From the NCBI GenBank assembly GCA_052387955.1, contig JBQTIQ010000078.1, positions 1 through 13,021 of the forward strand: DNA of 13,021 bases. The letters run 5' to 3'. Source of the DNA: JBQTIQ01 sp052387955. Lineage in GTDB: Bacteria > Actinomycetota > Acidimicrobiia > Acidimicrobiales > JACDCH01. How positions within the stretch are numbered: position 1 is the first letter of the stretch; the number at the start of each line of letters is the position of its first letter. Positions 1 to 5,702 of this stretch are shown piece by piece. The translations under genes and the position numbers were made by a program. The notes under the pieces were generated by a model, which worked only from the letters and a program-made list of their open reading frames with translations, was not told where the DNA came from and ran no database searches.

Positions 1-987
1 GCCGGGCGGCGGGGCGGGGGGGGGGGGCCCCCGGCCCCGCCCCACCGCTGGGGGGCCACCCCCCCCGGGCCGCCCCGGGCGGCGCGGGCGGCCGGGGCCG
101 TCCCGGTCTACTGGCTGCGCCTCGCCCGCCGGCTGCGCCGGGACCGGCCGGCGGTGGTGCACGTGGTCGACGCCCGGGGCATGGTGCTGGCCGGCGTCCC
201 GGCCCGGCTGGCCGGCGCCCGGGTGCTGTGGCACGTCCAGCTGCCCGTCGGCGGCACCGTCGTCAACCGGCTGGGCCTGCGTTGCGCCCACGCCGTCGCT
301 ACCGCCAGCGCCGCCGCCGCCGCCGGCCTGCCCTCCGGGCGCCGGCGCCCGTCGGTGACGGTGGTACCCAACGTGGCCAGCGACGAGGCCCTCCGTCTCG
401 GTCCGGTGGCCCCGGCGACCGCTCCCCATCTGGTGCTGCTGGGCCGGGTGCACCCCCAGAAGGGCATCGACGTGCTCATCCGGGCGATGGCCATCCTGGC
501 CGACCGCTACCCCGGGCTGAGGGCGACGGTCGCCGGCGACGCCGACCCCGGCCGACCCGAGGAGGGCGCCCGCCTGCTGGCCCTGGCCGACAGCCTGGGG
601 ATGGGCGGCCGGGTCGAGCTGGTCGGTTTCGTCGACCGCCCCGAGGACGTGCTGGCCGGCGCCCGGGTCTACGTCCAACCGTCGCGGCACGAGGCCCTCC
701 CGTTGGCCATCCTGGAAGCCATGGCCATGGGCCTGCCGGTGGTGGCGGCCGACGTCGGCGGGGTTGCCGAGCTGGTGCGCCATGGCGTCAACGGCCTGCT
801 CGTCCCGCCCGAGGACCCGGCCGCACTGGCCGCGGCCATCGACCGGGTGCTGACCGAGCCTGGCCTGGCCGGCCGGCTGGGCGCCGCGGCGAGGGCCACC
901 GCCACCGAGGGCGCCTACTCGCCGGCGCAGCTCGTGAGCACCTTCGCCGGCCTCTACGAGGTCCTGACGGGCAAGGACCTCGGATGA
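1..987 (+). CDS. Glycosyltransferase family 4 protein, 5'-truncated
   Basis: C-terminal part of a GT-B fold glycosyltransferase that would move a sugar from a nucleotide-sugar donor onto a glycan or lipid acceptor. The frame is open to the window edge, so the true start lies outside. A GTG at 154 is the first start codon in view, but residues encoded before it (VPVYWLRLARRLRRDRP) already fit a GT4 N-terminal domain, so 154 is not the real start. Numbering from 154, the donor-domain opening LGRVHPQKG is at 96-104 and the EX7E catalytic/donor motif (EALPLAILE) at 180-188. It is followed by the typical GLPVVAADVGGVAELV segment and GLLVPPED. The stop overlaps the next gene's ATG (ATGA), so the two are probably translated together. 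The first ~95 bases are homopolymer-rich and their translation should not be trusted. Family is firm; sugar and acceptor are unknown. Confidence 0.88.
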   Translation, partial: AGRRGGGGGPPAPPHRWGATPPGPPRAARAAGAVPVYWLRLARRLRRDRPAVVHVVDARGMVLAGVPARLAGARVLWHVQLPVGGTVVNRLGLRCAHAVATASAAAAAGLPSGRRRPSVTVVPNVASDEALRLGPVAPATAPHLVLLGRVHPQKGIDVLIRAMAILADRYPGLRATVAGDADPGRPEEGARLLALADSLGMGGRVELVGFVDRPEDVLAGARVYVQPSRHEALPLAILEAMAMGLPVVAADVGGVAELVRHGVNGLLVPPEDPAALAAAIDRVLTEPGLAGRLGAAARATATEGAYSPAQLVSTFAGLYEVLTGKDLG

Positions 988-2114
988 CGGGGCCCAGGGT
1001 GGCGCTGGTAGCCCATCGGTCGGCGGACCCCGAGCCGTCGGGGATCGGGCGGTACTACCGCGACCTGGTCACCGCTCTGGACTCCCTGCCCGATCGGCGG
1101 GAGCTGACGTTGGCCACCCCGCACGAGAGGTCGGTGCCGGCGTGGCTGCCGGCCGACGTCGGACGCCGGACGGTGCCCGGTCCCCGCAAGGCCCTGCAGC
1201 TGTCGTGGTGCCTCTCCCGCCGGCCCCGCATCGACCGGTGGCTGGGGCCGACCGACGTCGTCCACGCCCTCCACACGTGGGCACCGGTGCCGACCCGGCA
1301 CCCCCTCGTGGTCACCGTGCACGACCTGATGGCGGTGCTGCACCCCGAGTGGTACCGGGCCGACCACGGCTTGGCCATGCGCCGAGGCCTCGCCCACGCC
1401 GCCCGCTCCGCCGCCGCCATCGTGGCCGTGTCCCAGTGGGTGGCCGACCTCGTCGTCGAGCACCTCGCCGTCGAGCGTCCCCGTCTGAGGGTCGTCCATT
1501 CCGGGGTCTCGGACCGGTTCCGGGTCGATCCCGCCTCCGTGGACGGCGCCGGCCTGGCCCGTCGTTTCGGCGTGGAGCCGGGCTCGTACTTCCTCGCCGT
1601 CGGCCAGTTGGCCGAGCGCAAGAACCTCCTCACGGTGGTGCGGGCCTTCGCCCGGGTCCCACCTGCGGGCCGGCACCGCCCGTGGCTGGTGCTGGCGGGC
1701 AAGGGGCCACAGGAGGCCGCCCTGAGGGACGAGGCCCGCCGCCTGGGGGTGCAGGAGCGGGTCCGCCTGGCCGGTTATGTTCCCGACCAGCTGTTGGTGC
1801 CGCTGCTGAGCGGTGCCATCGCGCTGGTCCATCCCTCCAGCGACGAGGGCTTCGGCTTCACGCCCCTCGAGGCCATGGCCGCCGGTACCGCGGTGATCGC
1901 CTCCGATGCCGCCTCATTGCCCGAGGTGGTCGGGCCCGCGGGACTGCTGGTGGCACCGACCGACGTGGACGGGTGGGCGGCGGCGATGCAGCGGGTGCTC
2001 GACGACGACGAGCGGGCCCGTCTCGTGGCCGCCGGTGACCGGCGCCAGGCGCCGTTCACGTGGCCGGCCGCCGCCGCCGCCACGGCCGCCGTGTACGCCG
2101 AAGTCGCATCCTGA
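984..2114 (+). CDS. Glycosyltransferase family 4 protein
   Basis: A complete 376-residue GT-B glycosyltransferase of the mannosyltransferase-like GT4 type, expected at the cytoplasmic face of the membrane in polysaccharide or glycolipid assembly. The N-terminal domain contains the PSGIGRYYRDLV motif (18-30) typical of GT4 enzymes, then VVTVHDLMAVLHPEWY (109-124) and AIVAVSQWVADLV. The C-terminal donor domain starts at FLAVGQLAERKNL (203-215), with VLAGKGP at 236-242 and the EX7E motif EGFGFTPLE at 288-296. The frame stays open far upstream of 984, but that is an antisense-like shadow of the previous gene. The ATG at 984 overlaps the preceding TGA in an ATGA arrangement and gives the expected family length, so I chose it. 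Two adjacent, differing GT4 enzymes suggest a glycan-assembly locus extending to the left of the window. Confidence 0.92.
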   Translation: MTGPRVALVAHRSADPEPSGIGRYYRDLVTALDSLPDRRELTLATPHERSVPAWLPADVGRRTVPGPRKALQLSWCLSRRPRIDRWLGPTDVVHALHTWAPVPTRHPLVVTVHDLMAVLHPEWYRADHGLAMRRGLAHAARSAAAIVAVSQWVADLVVEHLAVERPRLRVVHSGVSDRFRVDPASVDGAGLARRFGVEPGSYFLAVGQLAERKNLLTVVRAFARVPPAGRHRPWLVLAGKGPQEAALRDEARRLGVQERVRLAGYVPDQLLVPLLSGAIALVHPSSDEGFGFTPLEAMAAGTAVIASDAASLPEVVGPAGLLVAPTDVDGWAAAMQRVLDDDERARLVAAGDRRQAPFTWPAAAAATAAVYAEVAS

Positions 2115-2237
2115 CCGCCAGCGCGTCGAGCCCTCCGAGCCCGTGGCGCGAGCGCCGGCTGGCCGGGTGCCGGGTGCAGCCCCACACCGGGGGAAGCACG
2201 GGGTCACCGGTCCGCGTCGTCGACAGGCTGCGTGGAC

Positions 2238-2243
2238 TACGTT
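2238..2243 (+). promoter_or_regulatory. Putative -10 element (TACGTT) for a leaderless lipoprotein mRNA
   Basis: TACGTT fits the actinobacterial TANNNT -10 pattern and ends 6 nt before the ATG at 2250, so transcription would begin at or next to the start codon. There is no Shine-Dalgarno sequence. A TCGACA hexamer at 2220-2225 resembles TTGACA, but its 12-nt spacing is too short for a normal -35, so only the -10 is proposed. Confidence 0.4.
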
Positions 2244-2249
2244 TCGCCG

Positions 2250-2609
2250 ATGCGATCGACTCGTTGGCTCGTTCTGGTGGCAGCGTTGGTCTTGGTCGGC
2301 GCCGGTTGCGGCGACGACGGCGACTCGGGCGGGCCGGTGACGCTGCAGCGGTGCACCGACCTGGTCGTCGAGGCGTTCAATGGCCTCGACATCGGCGACG
2401 TCCAGGTCAGCGACGGCCTCGACGAGGGTGAGCGGTCGGCCCTGTCGGACCAGCTCGCCGACTTCGAGAACGACAACCCGGAGACCAGGTCCGACGGCGA
2501 GTGCGACAACGTGTTCAGCGACGCCAGCGCCGAGGAGCAGCAGTCCTTCGTCTCCGACATCCAGGACCGCATCGATCCCGAGCGGATCGAGCTGCTCGAC
2601 GAGCTGTAG
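2250..2609 (+). CDS. Small putative lipoprotein, function unknown
   Basis: A 119-residue secreted protein. The N-terminus is Met-Arg-Ser-Thr-Arg-Trp, then a hydrophobic stretch (LVLVAALVLVGAG, about 7-19) ending at a Cys followed by an acidic GDDGDSGG linker. This is the layout of a lipoprotein signal peptide; the lipobox (VGAGC) is acceptable but has Gly rather than Leu/Val at -3. The mature part is very acidic (DEGERSALSDQLADFENDNPETRS) and contains two further Cys residues (in LQRCTDL and GECDNVF) that could form a disulfide. An in-frame GTG at 2232 is possible, but the ATG at 2250 puts the basic residues at the N-terminus and is preceded by a leaderless-type -10. I recognise no domain. 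It is 135 bp downstream of the glycosyltransferase and converges with the next gene. Confidence 0.75.
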   Translation: MRSTRWLVLVAALVLVGAGCGDDGDSGGPVTLQRCTDLVVEAFNGLDIGDVQVSDGLDEGERSALSDQLADFENDNPETRSDGECDNVFSDASAEEQQSFVSDIQDRIDPERIELLDEL

Positions 2610-2636
2610 CCGCCGACCGCCTCGGGCCGCGACCGG

Positions 2637-3116
2637 TCAGCTGGCCGACAGCCGCAGCACCGGCGGGCCCGTCGGGGAAGTCGGCTTCGGGGCCGGCGCC
2701 ACCGGCTCCGAGCCGGTCCGGGCCACCACCACCAGCGCCAAGAGCACGAGGGCGCCGATCTCCACGATGCGGGTCTCGTTCGCCGCCGAGGTCCAGACCG
2801 GCTCGGTCCAGCCCAAGACGGTCCCGGTGCGGGTGAGGATGAGCACCGCCAGCGAAGTCGCCTGGAACCCGATGGCGGCCAGCAACACCAGCGGCGTGAA
2901 CCGGCTGAAACGCTTGAAGAGCGTGGCCACCAAGGCGGCGGTGATCACGACGGCGGTGGCCGTGTGCAGCGGGAAGCCGAGCCGGACCACGAACGAGCCC
3001 GGCGCCTCGGTCGGGACGAACCGGTAGGTGTCGAGCCATTCCCGCAAGTGGATCAGCCCACTGGCCAGCACGAACCCGGCCGAAGCCAGGACCAGTGGGT
3101 TGGCGCTGCGTCGCAT
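2637..3116 (-). CDS. Four-helix integral membrane protein, function unknown
   Basis: A 159-residue protein with four predicted membrane segments: about 8-24 (LVLASAGFVLASGLIHL), 42-66 (FVVRLGFPLHTATAVVITAALVATL), 73-95 (FTPLVLLAAIGFQATSLAVLIL) and 117-132 (IVEIGALVLLALVVVA). A Pro/Thr-rich tail faces one side. His23, together with Arg25-Glu26-Trp27 and the following TYRFVP segment, resembles small uncharacterised actinobacterial membrane proteins with a GLIHLxxW...YRFxPT pattern, but I cannot name a family. The ATG start is well supported: GGAGGA lies 4 nt upstream. It is the last gene of a minus-strand run, 57 nt after the BON-like gene, and may be co-transcribed with it. Its stop is 27 nt from the convergent lipoprotein stop, and no U-tract terminator is visible between them. 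Confidence 0.8.
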   Translation of the reverse strand: MRRSANPLVLASAGFVLASGLIHLREWLDTYRFVPTEAPGSFVVRLGFPLHTATAVVITAALVATLFKRFSRFTPLVLLAAIGFQATSLAVLILTRTGTVLGWTEPVWTSAANETRIVEIGALVLLALVVVARTGSEPVAPAPKPTSPTGPPVLRLSAS

Positions 3117-3173
3117 TGCTTCCTCCGATGCCGCCGGCCCGAAGCCGGGGCGGCACCACCTATCCGAAGCCGC

Positions 3174-3539
3174 TCAGGGGCCGGGATGACCGGGCCCGTC
3201 GACCGCGCCACTGAACACCCGGACCTGGACGTCGTCGCCCAGTCGTTCGATGGCCCGTCGCCCGCGCTCGAGCTCCGGGTCGTCGAGGCGCCCCCGTAGC
3301 ACGACCCGCCGGCCGTCGACCGATTTCACGCTGACGCTCGAGTTGCGGGTCCCGTGATGCGACAGGAGGGCCAGCCGGGCCCGGGCGTCGAGGCTCAGCT
3401 CACCCAGGTGGCCATGGCGCAGCCGGGCCGGCACCGTGGCCCCGAACCGGGCGACCTGGGTGATCGGGCGCCGGTTCCGGTAGATCCACAACAGCACGGG
3501 AACGGTGCTGGCCCGGCGCACCGGGCGTAGGACCTTCAT
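3174..3539 (-). CDS. Small BON-domain-like protein
   Basis: A 121-residue protein. Residues 1-32 are basic with a short hydrophobic stretch (STVPVLLWIYR, 11-21) that could touch the membrane but is short for a transmembrane helix. Residues about 68-109 (from SVSVKSVDGRRVVLRG to DDVQVRVFS) read like a BON module: two short strands around a turn, a helix with an acidic-basic repeat (DPELERGRRAIERL), then a last strand. BON domains are small phospholipid- or partner-binding folds seen in envelope proteins. The match is by pattern only and the Gly positions are loose, so the call is tentative. The ATG start has a good SD (GGAGGG, 7 nt upstream). The start also overlaps the stop of a 16-codon upstream ORF. 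It lies 64 nt downstream of the lytic transglycosylase gene, on the same strand. Confidence 0.6.
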   Translation of the reverse strand: MKVLRPVRRASTVPVLLWIYRNRRPITQVARFGATVPARLRHGHLGELSLDARARLALLSHHGTRNSSVSVKSVDGRRVVLRGRLDDPELERGRRAIERLGDDVQVRVFSGAVDGPGHPGP

Positions 3540-3586
3540 CGAGCGGCCCTCCGAGGGCGTGGTCGGGGCGGGGTGCGTCTCCTCAT
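3536..3586 (-). CDS. Possible 16-codon Arg-rich leader ORF
   Basis: ATG at 3586-3584 opens a 16-codon ORF (MRRRTPPRPRPRRAAR) whose TGA overlaps the BON-like gene's ATG as ATGA. Eight of 16 residues are Arg. The BON-gene SD lies inside it. It has no clear SD of its own; TAAAGAT sits just upstream as a weak AT-rich element. It could be a translation-coupling leader or chance, since high-GC DNA favours Arg/Pro codons. Confidence 0.25.
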   Translation of the reverse strand: MRRRTPPRPRPRRAAR

Positions 3587-3603
3587 GGGGGCATCTTTAC
3601 CCG

Positions 3604-4203
3604 TCAGGTCCCGGGGGTGACCCCCGCCTTGGAGAGCACCTGGTGGACGTAGGCGTAGGAGTGGTTGTAGCGGTAGACGGCGGAGGGCAGGCGCTCAGGG
3701 TCGGCGCCGCCGTTGGCGCACAGCAGCCGGGCGGCGCCGAACACGGCGTCGACGGGGTGGTGGACGTCGGCGTCGCCGTCGCCGTCGCCGTCGGCCCGGT
3801 AGCGCTGCCAGGTGTTGGGCATGAACTGCATCGGGCCGATGGCCCCGGCGCTCGACATCGGCGCCCAGTCCTGGCCGCTGCTCTCGACCTGGTGGATCGC
3901 GGCCAGGACGCTCGAGGGCAGGCCGGGACAGGTGGCCGCGGCCTGGGCGTAGACGTCGAGGGGCGGTGCGGGGGCCGCTAGGGGAACGACCGGCGGCACC
4001 GGCGTATCGGCCGAGGCTCGTTGCCCCGGGCCGGTGGCGAACAGGAAAGCGCCGACCACGACCGCGGTCGAAGCGACCGCACCGGCCCGGGCCCGTCGGG
4101 CGAAGCAGGTGCAGGCCCGTACCGGGCCGTCATGGACCACGCCGTCGTCGAAGCGCGCCCGCGGCGCGCGAGGCGATGAGCCGATCCCAGCCCTCCACCA
4201 CAC
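3604..4203 (-). CDS. Secreted lytic transglycosylase (SLT-like, GH23/MltB-type actinobacterial)
   Basis: A 199-residue murein-cleaving enzyme acting outside the cytoplasmic membrane; lytic transglycosylases cut the MurNAc-GlcNAc bond to give 1,6-anhydro-muropeptides. A hydrophobic segment at 41-57 (GAVASTAVVVGAFLFATG) followed by RASA-D at 62-66 looks like a signal peptide or anchor with an unusually long basic N-region. The catalytic domain covers about 82-192. The catalytic Glu is E107 in HQVESSG, followed by SSAGAIGPMQFMPNTW (117-132), an Asp-rich DGDGDGDAD loop (138-146) typical of Ca-binding turns in this subfamily, HPVDAVFGAARLLC, and YRYNHSYAYV (177-186). The start is GTG with GGAGGAGG 9 nt upstream; an internal GTG at codon 22 is an alternative that shortens the N-region. 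The protein is small and lacks LysM or other wall-binding domains. The family call is strong. Confidence 0.9.
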   Translation of the reverse strand: MWWRAGIGSSPRAPRARFDDGVVHDGPVRACTCFARRARAGAVASTAVVVGAFLFATGPGQRASADTPVPPVVPLAAPAPPLDVYAQAAATCPGLPSSVLAAIHQVESSGQDWAPMSSAGAIGPMQFMPNTWQRYRADGDGDGDADVHHPVDAVFGAARLLCANGGADPERLPSAVYRYNHSYAYVHQVLSKAGVTPGT

Positions 4204-4333
4204 GCCTCGATGCCTCCTCCGCCGCCCGCGACCTGACCGGGTGTTTCCCCGGGCCCTGCCCTGGTAATCCTCCGATTCCGTGCGCCCAGGCCAGGATCAC
4301 CCGACGGGGTGCAGGGTTAGTGGAGGATCATCG

Positions 4334-5062
4334 TCAGCAGTCGCCGCCCACCTCGCAGGCGTCGGCGGTCGGCGACGCCGCCGGGGCCGCGGCGGCCGTG
4401 GTGGGCTCGGCGTCCTCGTCGGCTGGCGAAGCGTCCCGGTACGCCTTGCGCAGGGCCCCGAGCAGTTGCCGGGCCGGTTGTGCCCCGGCGACGCCGTAGG
4501 TGCGGTCGATCACGAAGTAGGGCACCGCGTTGATGCCGAAGGACTGCGCGGTGCTCTCGTCGAGCCGAACGGAATCGGCGTAGGCGTCGGTGCCGAGCAC
4601 CGCGGAGACCTCGTCGTCGGCCAGCCCCACCTCGAGGGCCAACGCTCTCAGCGTGCCCTCGTCACCGATGGGCGCGCCCTCGGTGAAGTAGGCCCGCATG
4701 AACCGCTCCTTGGCCTCACCCTGAAGTCCCTTGGACTCGGCCAGGTGGATCAGCCGGTGGGCGTCGAACGAGTTGCCCGGGCGGGCCCGGCTGAAGTCGA
4801 AATCGAGGCCCTCGGTCTTGGCCGCCGCCGTGACCTCGTCGTGACGGGCGTGGGCGTCATCGATCGACATCTTGTACCTGGCCGCCAGGCGCTCGCCGGC
4901 GGTACCCGCGTACTGCGCCTCGGCCTTGGGATCGAGTTCGAAGCTGCGCCACACGACCTCGACCTCGTCGCGATGCTCGAAGACCGACAGAGCCGACTCG
5001 AAGCGCCGCTTGCCGATGTAGCACCACGGACAGACGACATCGGACCAGATCTCTACCTGCAT
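4334..5062 (-). CDS. FrnE/DsbA-like dithiol-disulfide oxidoreductase
   Basis: A 242-residue cytoplasmic thioredoxin-fold protein of the DsbA/FrnE family, expected to exchange disulfides with client proteins or act in oxidative-stress tolerance. The active site CPWC is at 11-14, directly after the first strand (VEIWSDVV). The helical insert (about 60-165) carries family-typical FSRARPGNSFDAHRL (90-104). The cis-Pro loop is INAVPYFVID with Pro181, followed by GVAGAQP (190-196). No signal peptide is visible. A low-complexity Ala/Thr/Pro linker (about 211-235) leads to a C-terminal Cys pair (C236 and C242, CX5C), resembling the second Cys motif described at the FrnE C-terminus. I chose the ATG at 5062: it has AGGAGG just upstream and begins at the conserved first strand. 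The frame extends to 5125, but that stretch has no family match. Divergent from the MazG-like gene; a 5-bp hairpin (4298-4311) follows the stop. Confidence 0.9.
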   Translation of the reverse strand: MQVEIWSDVVCPWCYIGKRRFESALSVFEHRDEVEVVWRSFELDPKAEAQYAGTAGERLAARYKMSIDDAHARHDEVTAAAKTEGLDFDFSRARPGNSFDAHRLIHLAESKGLQGEAKERFMRAYFTEGAPIGDEGTLRALALEVGLADDEVSAVLGTDAYADSVRLDESTAQSFGINAVPYFVIDRTYGVAGAQPARQLLGALRKAYRDASPADEDAEPTTAAAAPAASPTADACEVGGDC

Positions 5063-5307
5063 GCGCCTCCTCAACCCCCCCGTGCGCTCCGATCTTCCCG
5101 AGCCCGCGCCTTTCGAGGGATCCAACTGCTGTTGGCTCCCCGGCCCAGGGCCTGGCCTTCAACACGATGCCGGTCCTGGCGTGTGCCCTTTCCCGCCGAT
5201 GCGAGCGCCGGAGCGCCAGCGCAGGCGCGGCCGGGCGCGGCCTGCGTGGCCGGGGAACGCAGCCGGCAACGCCTGCGTGGCCGGGGAACGCCGGCGAAGA
5301 TGTCGGG
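5063..5307. other. Divergent intergenic region between frnE-like and mazG-like genes
   Basis: These 245 bp hold the FrnE-like gene's SD at the left end and a pair of 21-bp direct repeats near the MazG-like start. There is also a small hairpin (CCAAC-TGCT-GTTGG, 5122-5135). I see no convincing -35/-10 pair on either strand. The frame of the MazG-like gene stays open through part of this region, but the translated sequence is Arg/Gly/Pro low complexity and shows no family similarity. Confidence 0.5.
5240..5291 (+). repeat. Two 21-bp exact direct repeats, 31 bp apart
   Basis: Bases 5240-5260 and 5271-5291 are identical (both begin GCCTGCGTGG and end GGGGAACGC). The repeat period is 31 bp, close to three helical turns, so a protein bound to each copy would sit on the same DNA face. 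The second copy ends 16 bp before the MazG-like GTG. CGCAGGC at 5220-5226 is also an inverted partner of GCCTGCG at 5240-5246. They could be operator sites or a remnant of a tandem duplication. Confidence 0.8.
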
Positions 5308-5589
5308 GTGGACCTGCGGGAGTTCCAGCAGTTGATGGTCGACACCTACGGTCGGCGCGACGCGGCCCGGGGGCGGGTGGCCACCGTCGCCTGGCTGGCC
5401 GAGGAGCTGGGCGAGCTGGCCCAGGCCGTGCGCAAGGGGACACCGCAGGACCAGCTCCACGAGCTGGTCGACGTCCTCGCCTGGCTGGCGTCGTTGGCCG
5501 CCCAGCTGGGCCTGTCGCTCGACGACGCCGCCCGTCGTTACGCCGAGGGTTGCCCCCGGTGCAGGAGCATCCCGTGCCTCTGCGACTGA
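5308..5589 (+). CDS. MazG-like (all-alpha NTP pyrophosphohydrolase family) protein with C-terminal Cys knuckle
   Basis: A 93-residue single-domain MazG-like protein; the family hydrolyses nucleoside triphosphates to monophosphate and pyrophosphate using Mg held by acidic side chains. The metal motif is visible as EELGE (32-36) and, one helix later, HELVDVLAWL with E52 and D55 (ExxD). Two further helices (about 57-80) complete the bundle. The protein ends GCPRCRSIPCLCD, with C82, C85, C90 and C92 spaced CX2CX4CXC, a likely zinc-binding knuckle shared by a set of short archaeal/bacterial MazG-like proteins. The GTG at 5308 is chosen because homology begins at DLREFQQLMVDTYGRRD; its SD is weak. 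The substrate is unknown: house-cleaning of non-canonical NTPs is the usual role, while regulation or defence roles are less likely here. It stands alone on the plus strand. Confidence 0.85.
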   Translation: MDLREFQQLMVDTYGRRDAARGRVATVAWLAEELGELAQAVRKGTPQDQLHELVDVLAWLASLAAQLGLSLDDAARRYAEGCPRCRSIPCLCD

Positions 5590-5673
5590 GCCTTCGTCCT
5601 CACCGCTCGTCGGCGTAGTTCTGCTCGTGCCGGCCCGGCTGTGTGCAGGTCTGTGGGCGACAACGACGTCTCG

Positions 5674-5687
5674 GCCGATCCGTCGGC
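5674..5687 (-). terminator. Weak hairpin downstream of asd
   Basis: GCCGA-TCCG-TCGGC forms a perfect 5-bp stem with a 4-nt loop 15 nt past the asd stop (minus strand). There is no U-tract. Short stems are common by chance in this GC-rich DNA, so this is only a candidate. Confidence 0.2.
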
Positions 5688-5702
5688 ACCTCCCGCGAGC
5701 GC

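Noticed and set aside
228..983. Very long open frame joined to the second glycosyltransferase (about 250 extra residues upstream)
   Set aside because: It lies over the first GT4 gene in another frame and reads as Arg/Gly/Pro-rich shadow; the ATGA overlap at 984 gives the normal GT4 start and length.
2610..2636. Bidirectional terminator between the convergent lipoprotein and membrane-protein genes
   Set aside because: The 27-nt spacer is GC-rich but the possible arms do not pair cleanly and there is no T-run.
4298..4311. 5-bp hairpin (CACCC-GACG-GGGTG) after the FrnE-like gene as a terminator
   Set aside because: No U-tract and a stem this short is expected often by chance in such GC-rich DNA; mentioned but not called.
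4204..4333. Possible riboswitch (c-di-AMP ydaO type is common before actinobacterial wall hydrolases) upstream of the lytic transglycosylase
   Set aside because: The 130-nt region has a few GC stems but I could not match the conserved ydaO core sequences; a covariance-model search (Infernal with the ydaO-yuaA family) would settle it.
5308..5589. MazG-like protein as part of a defence or toxin-antitoxin system
   Set aside because: It is a solitary short MazG-like gene with no toxin, nuclease or abortive-infection partner beside it; neighbours are housekeeping genes.
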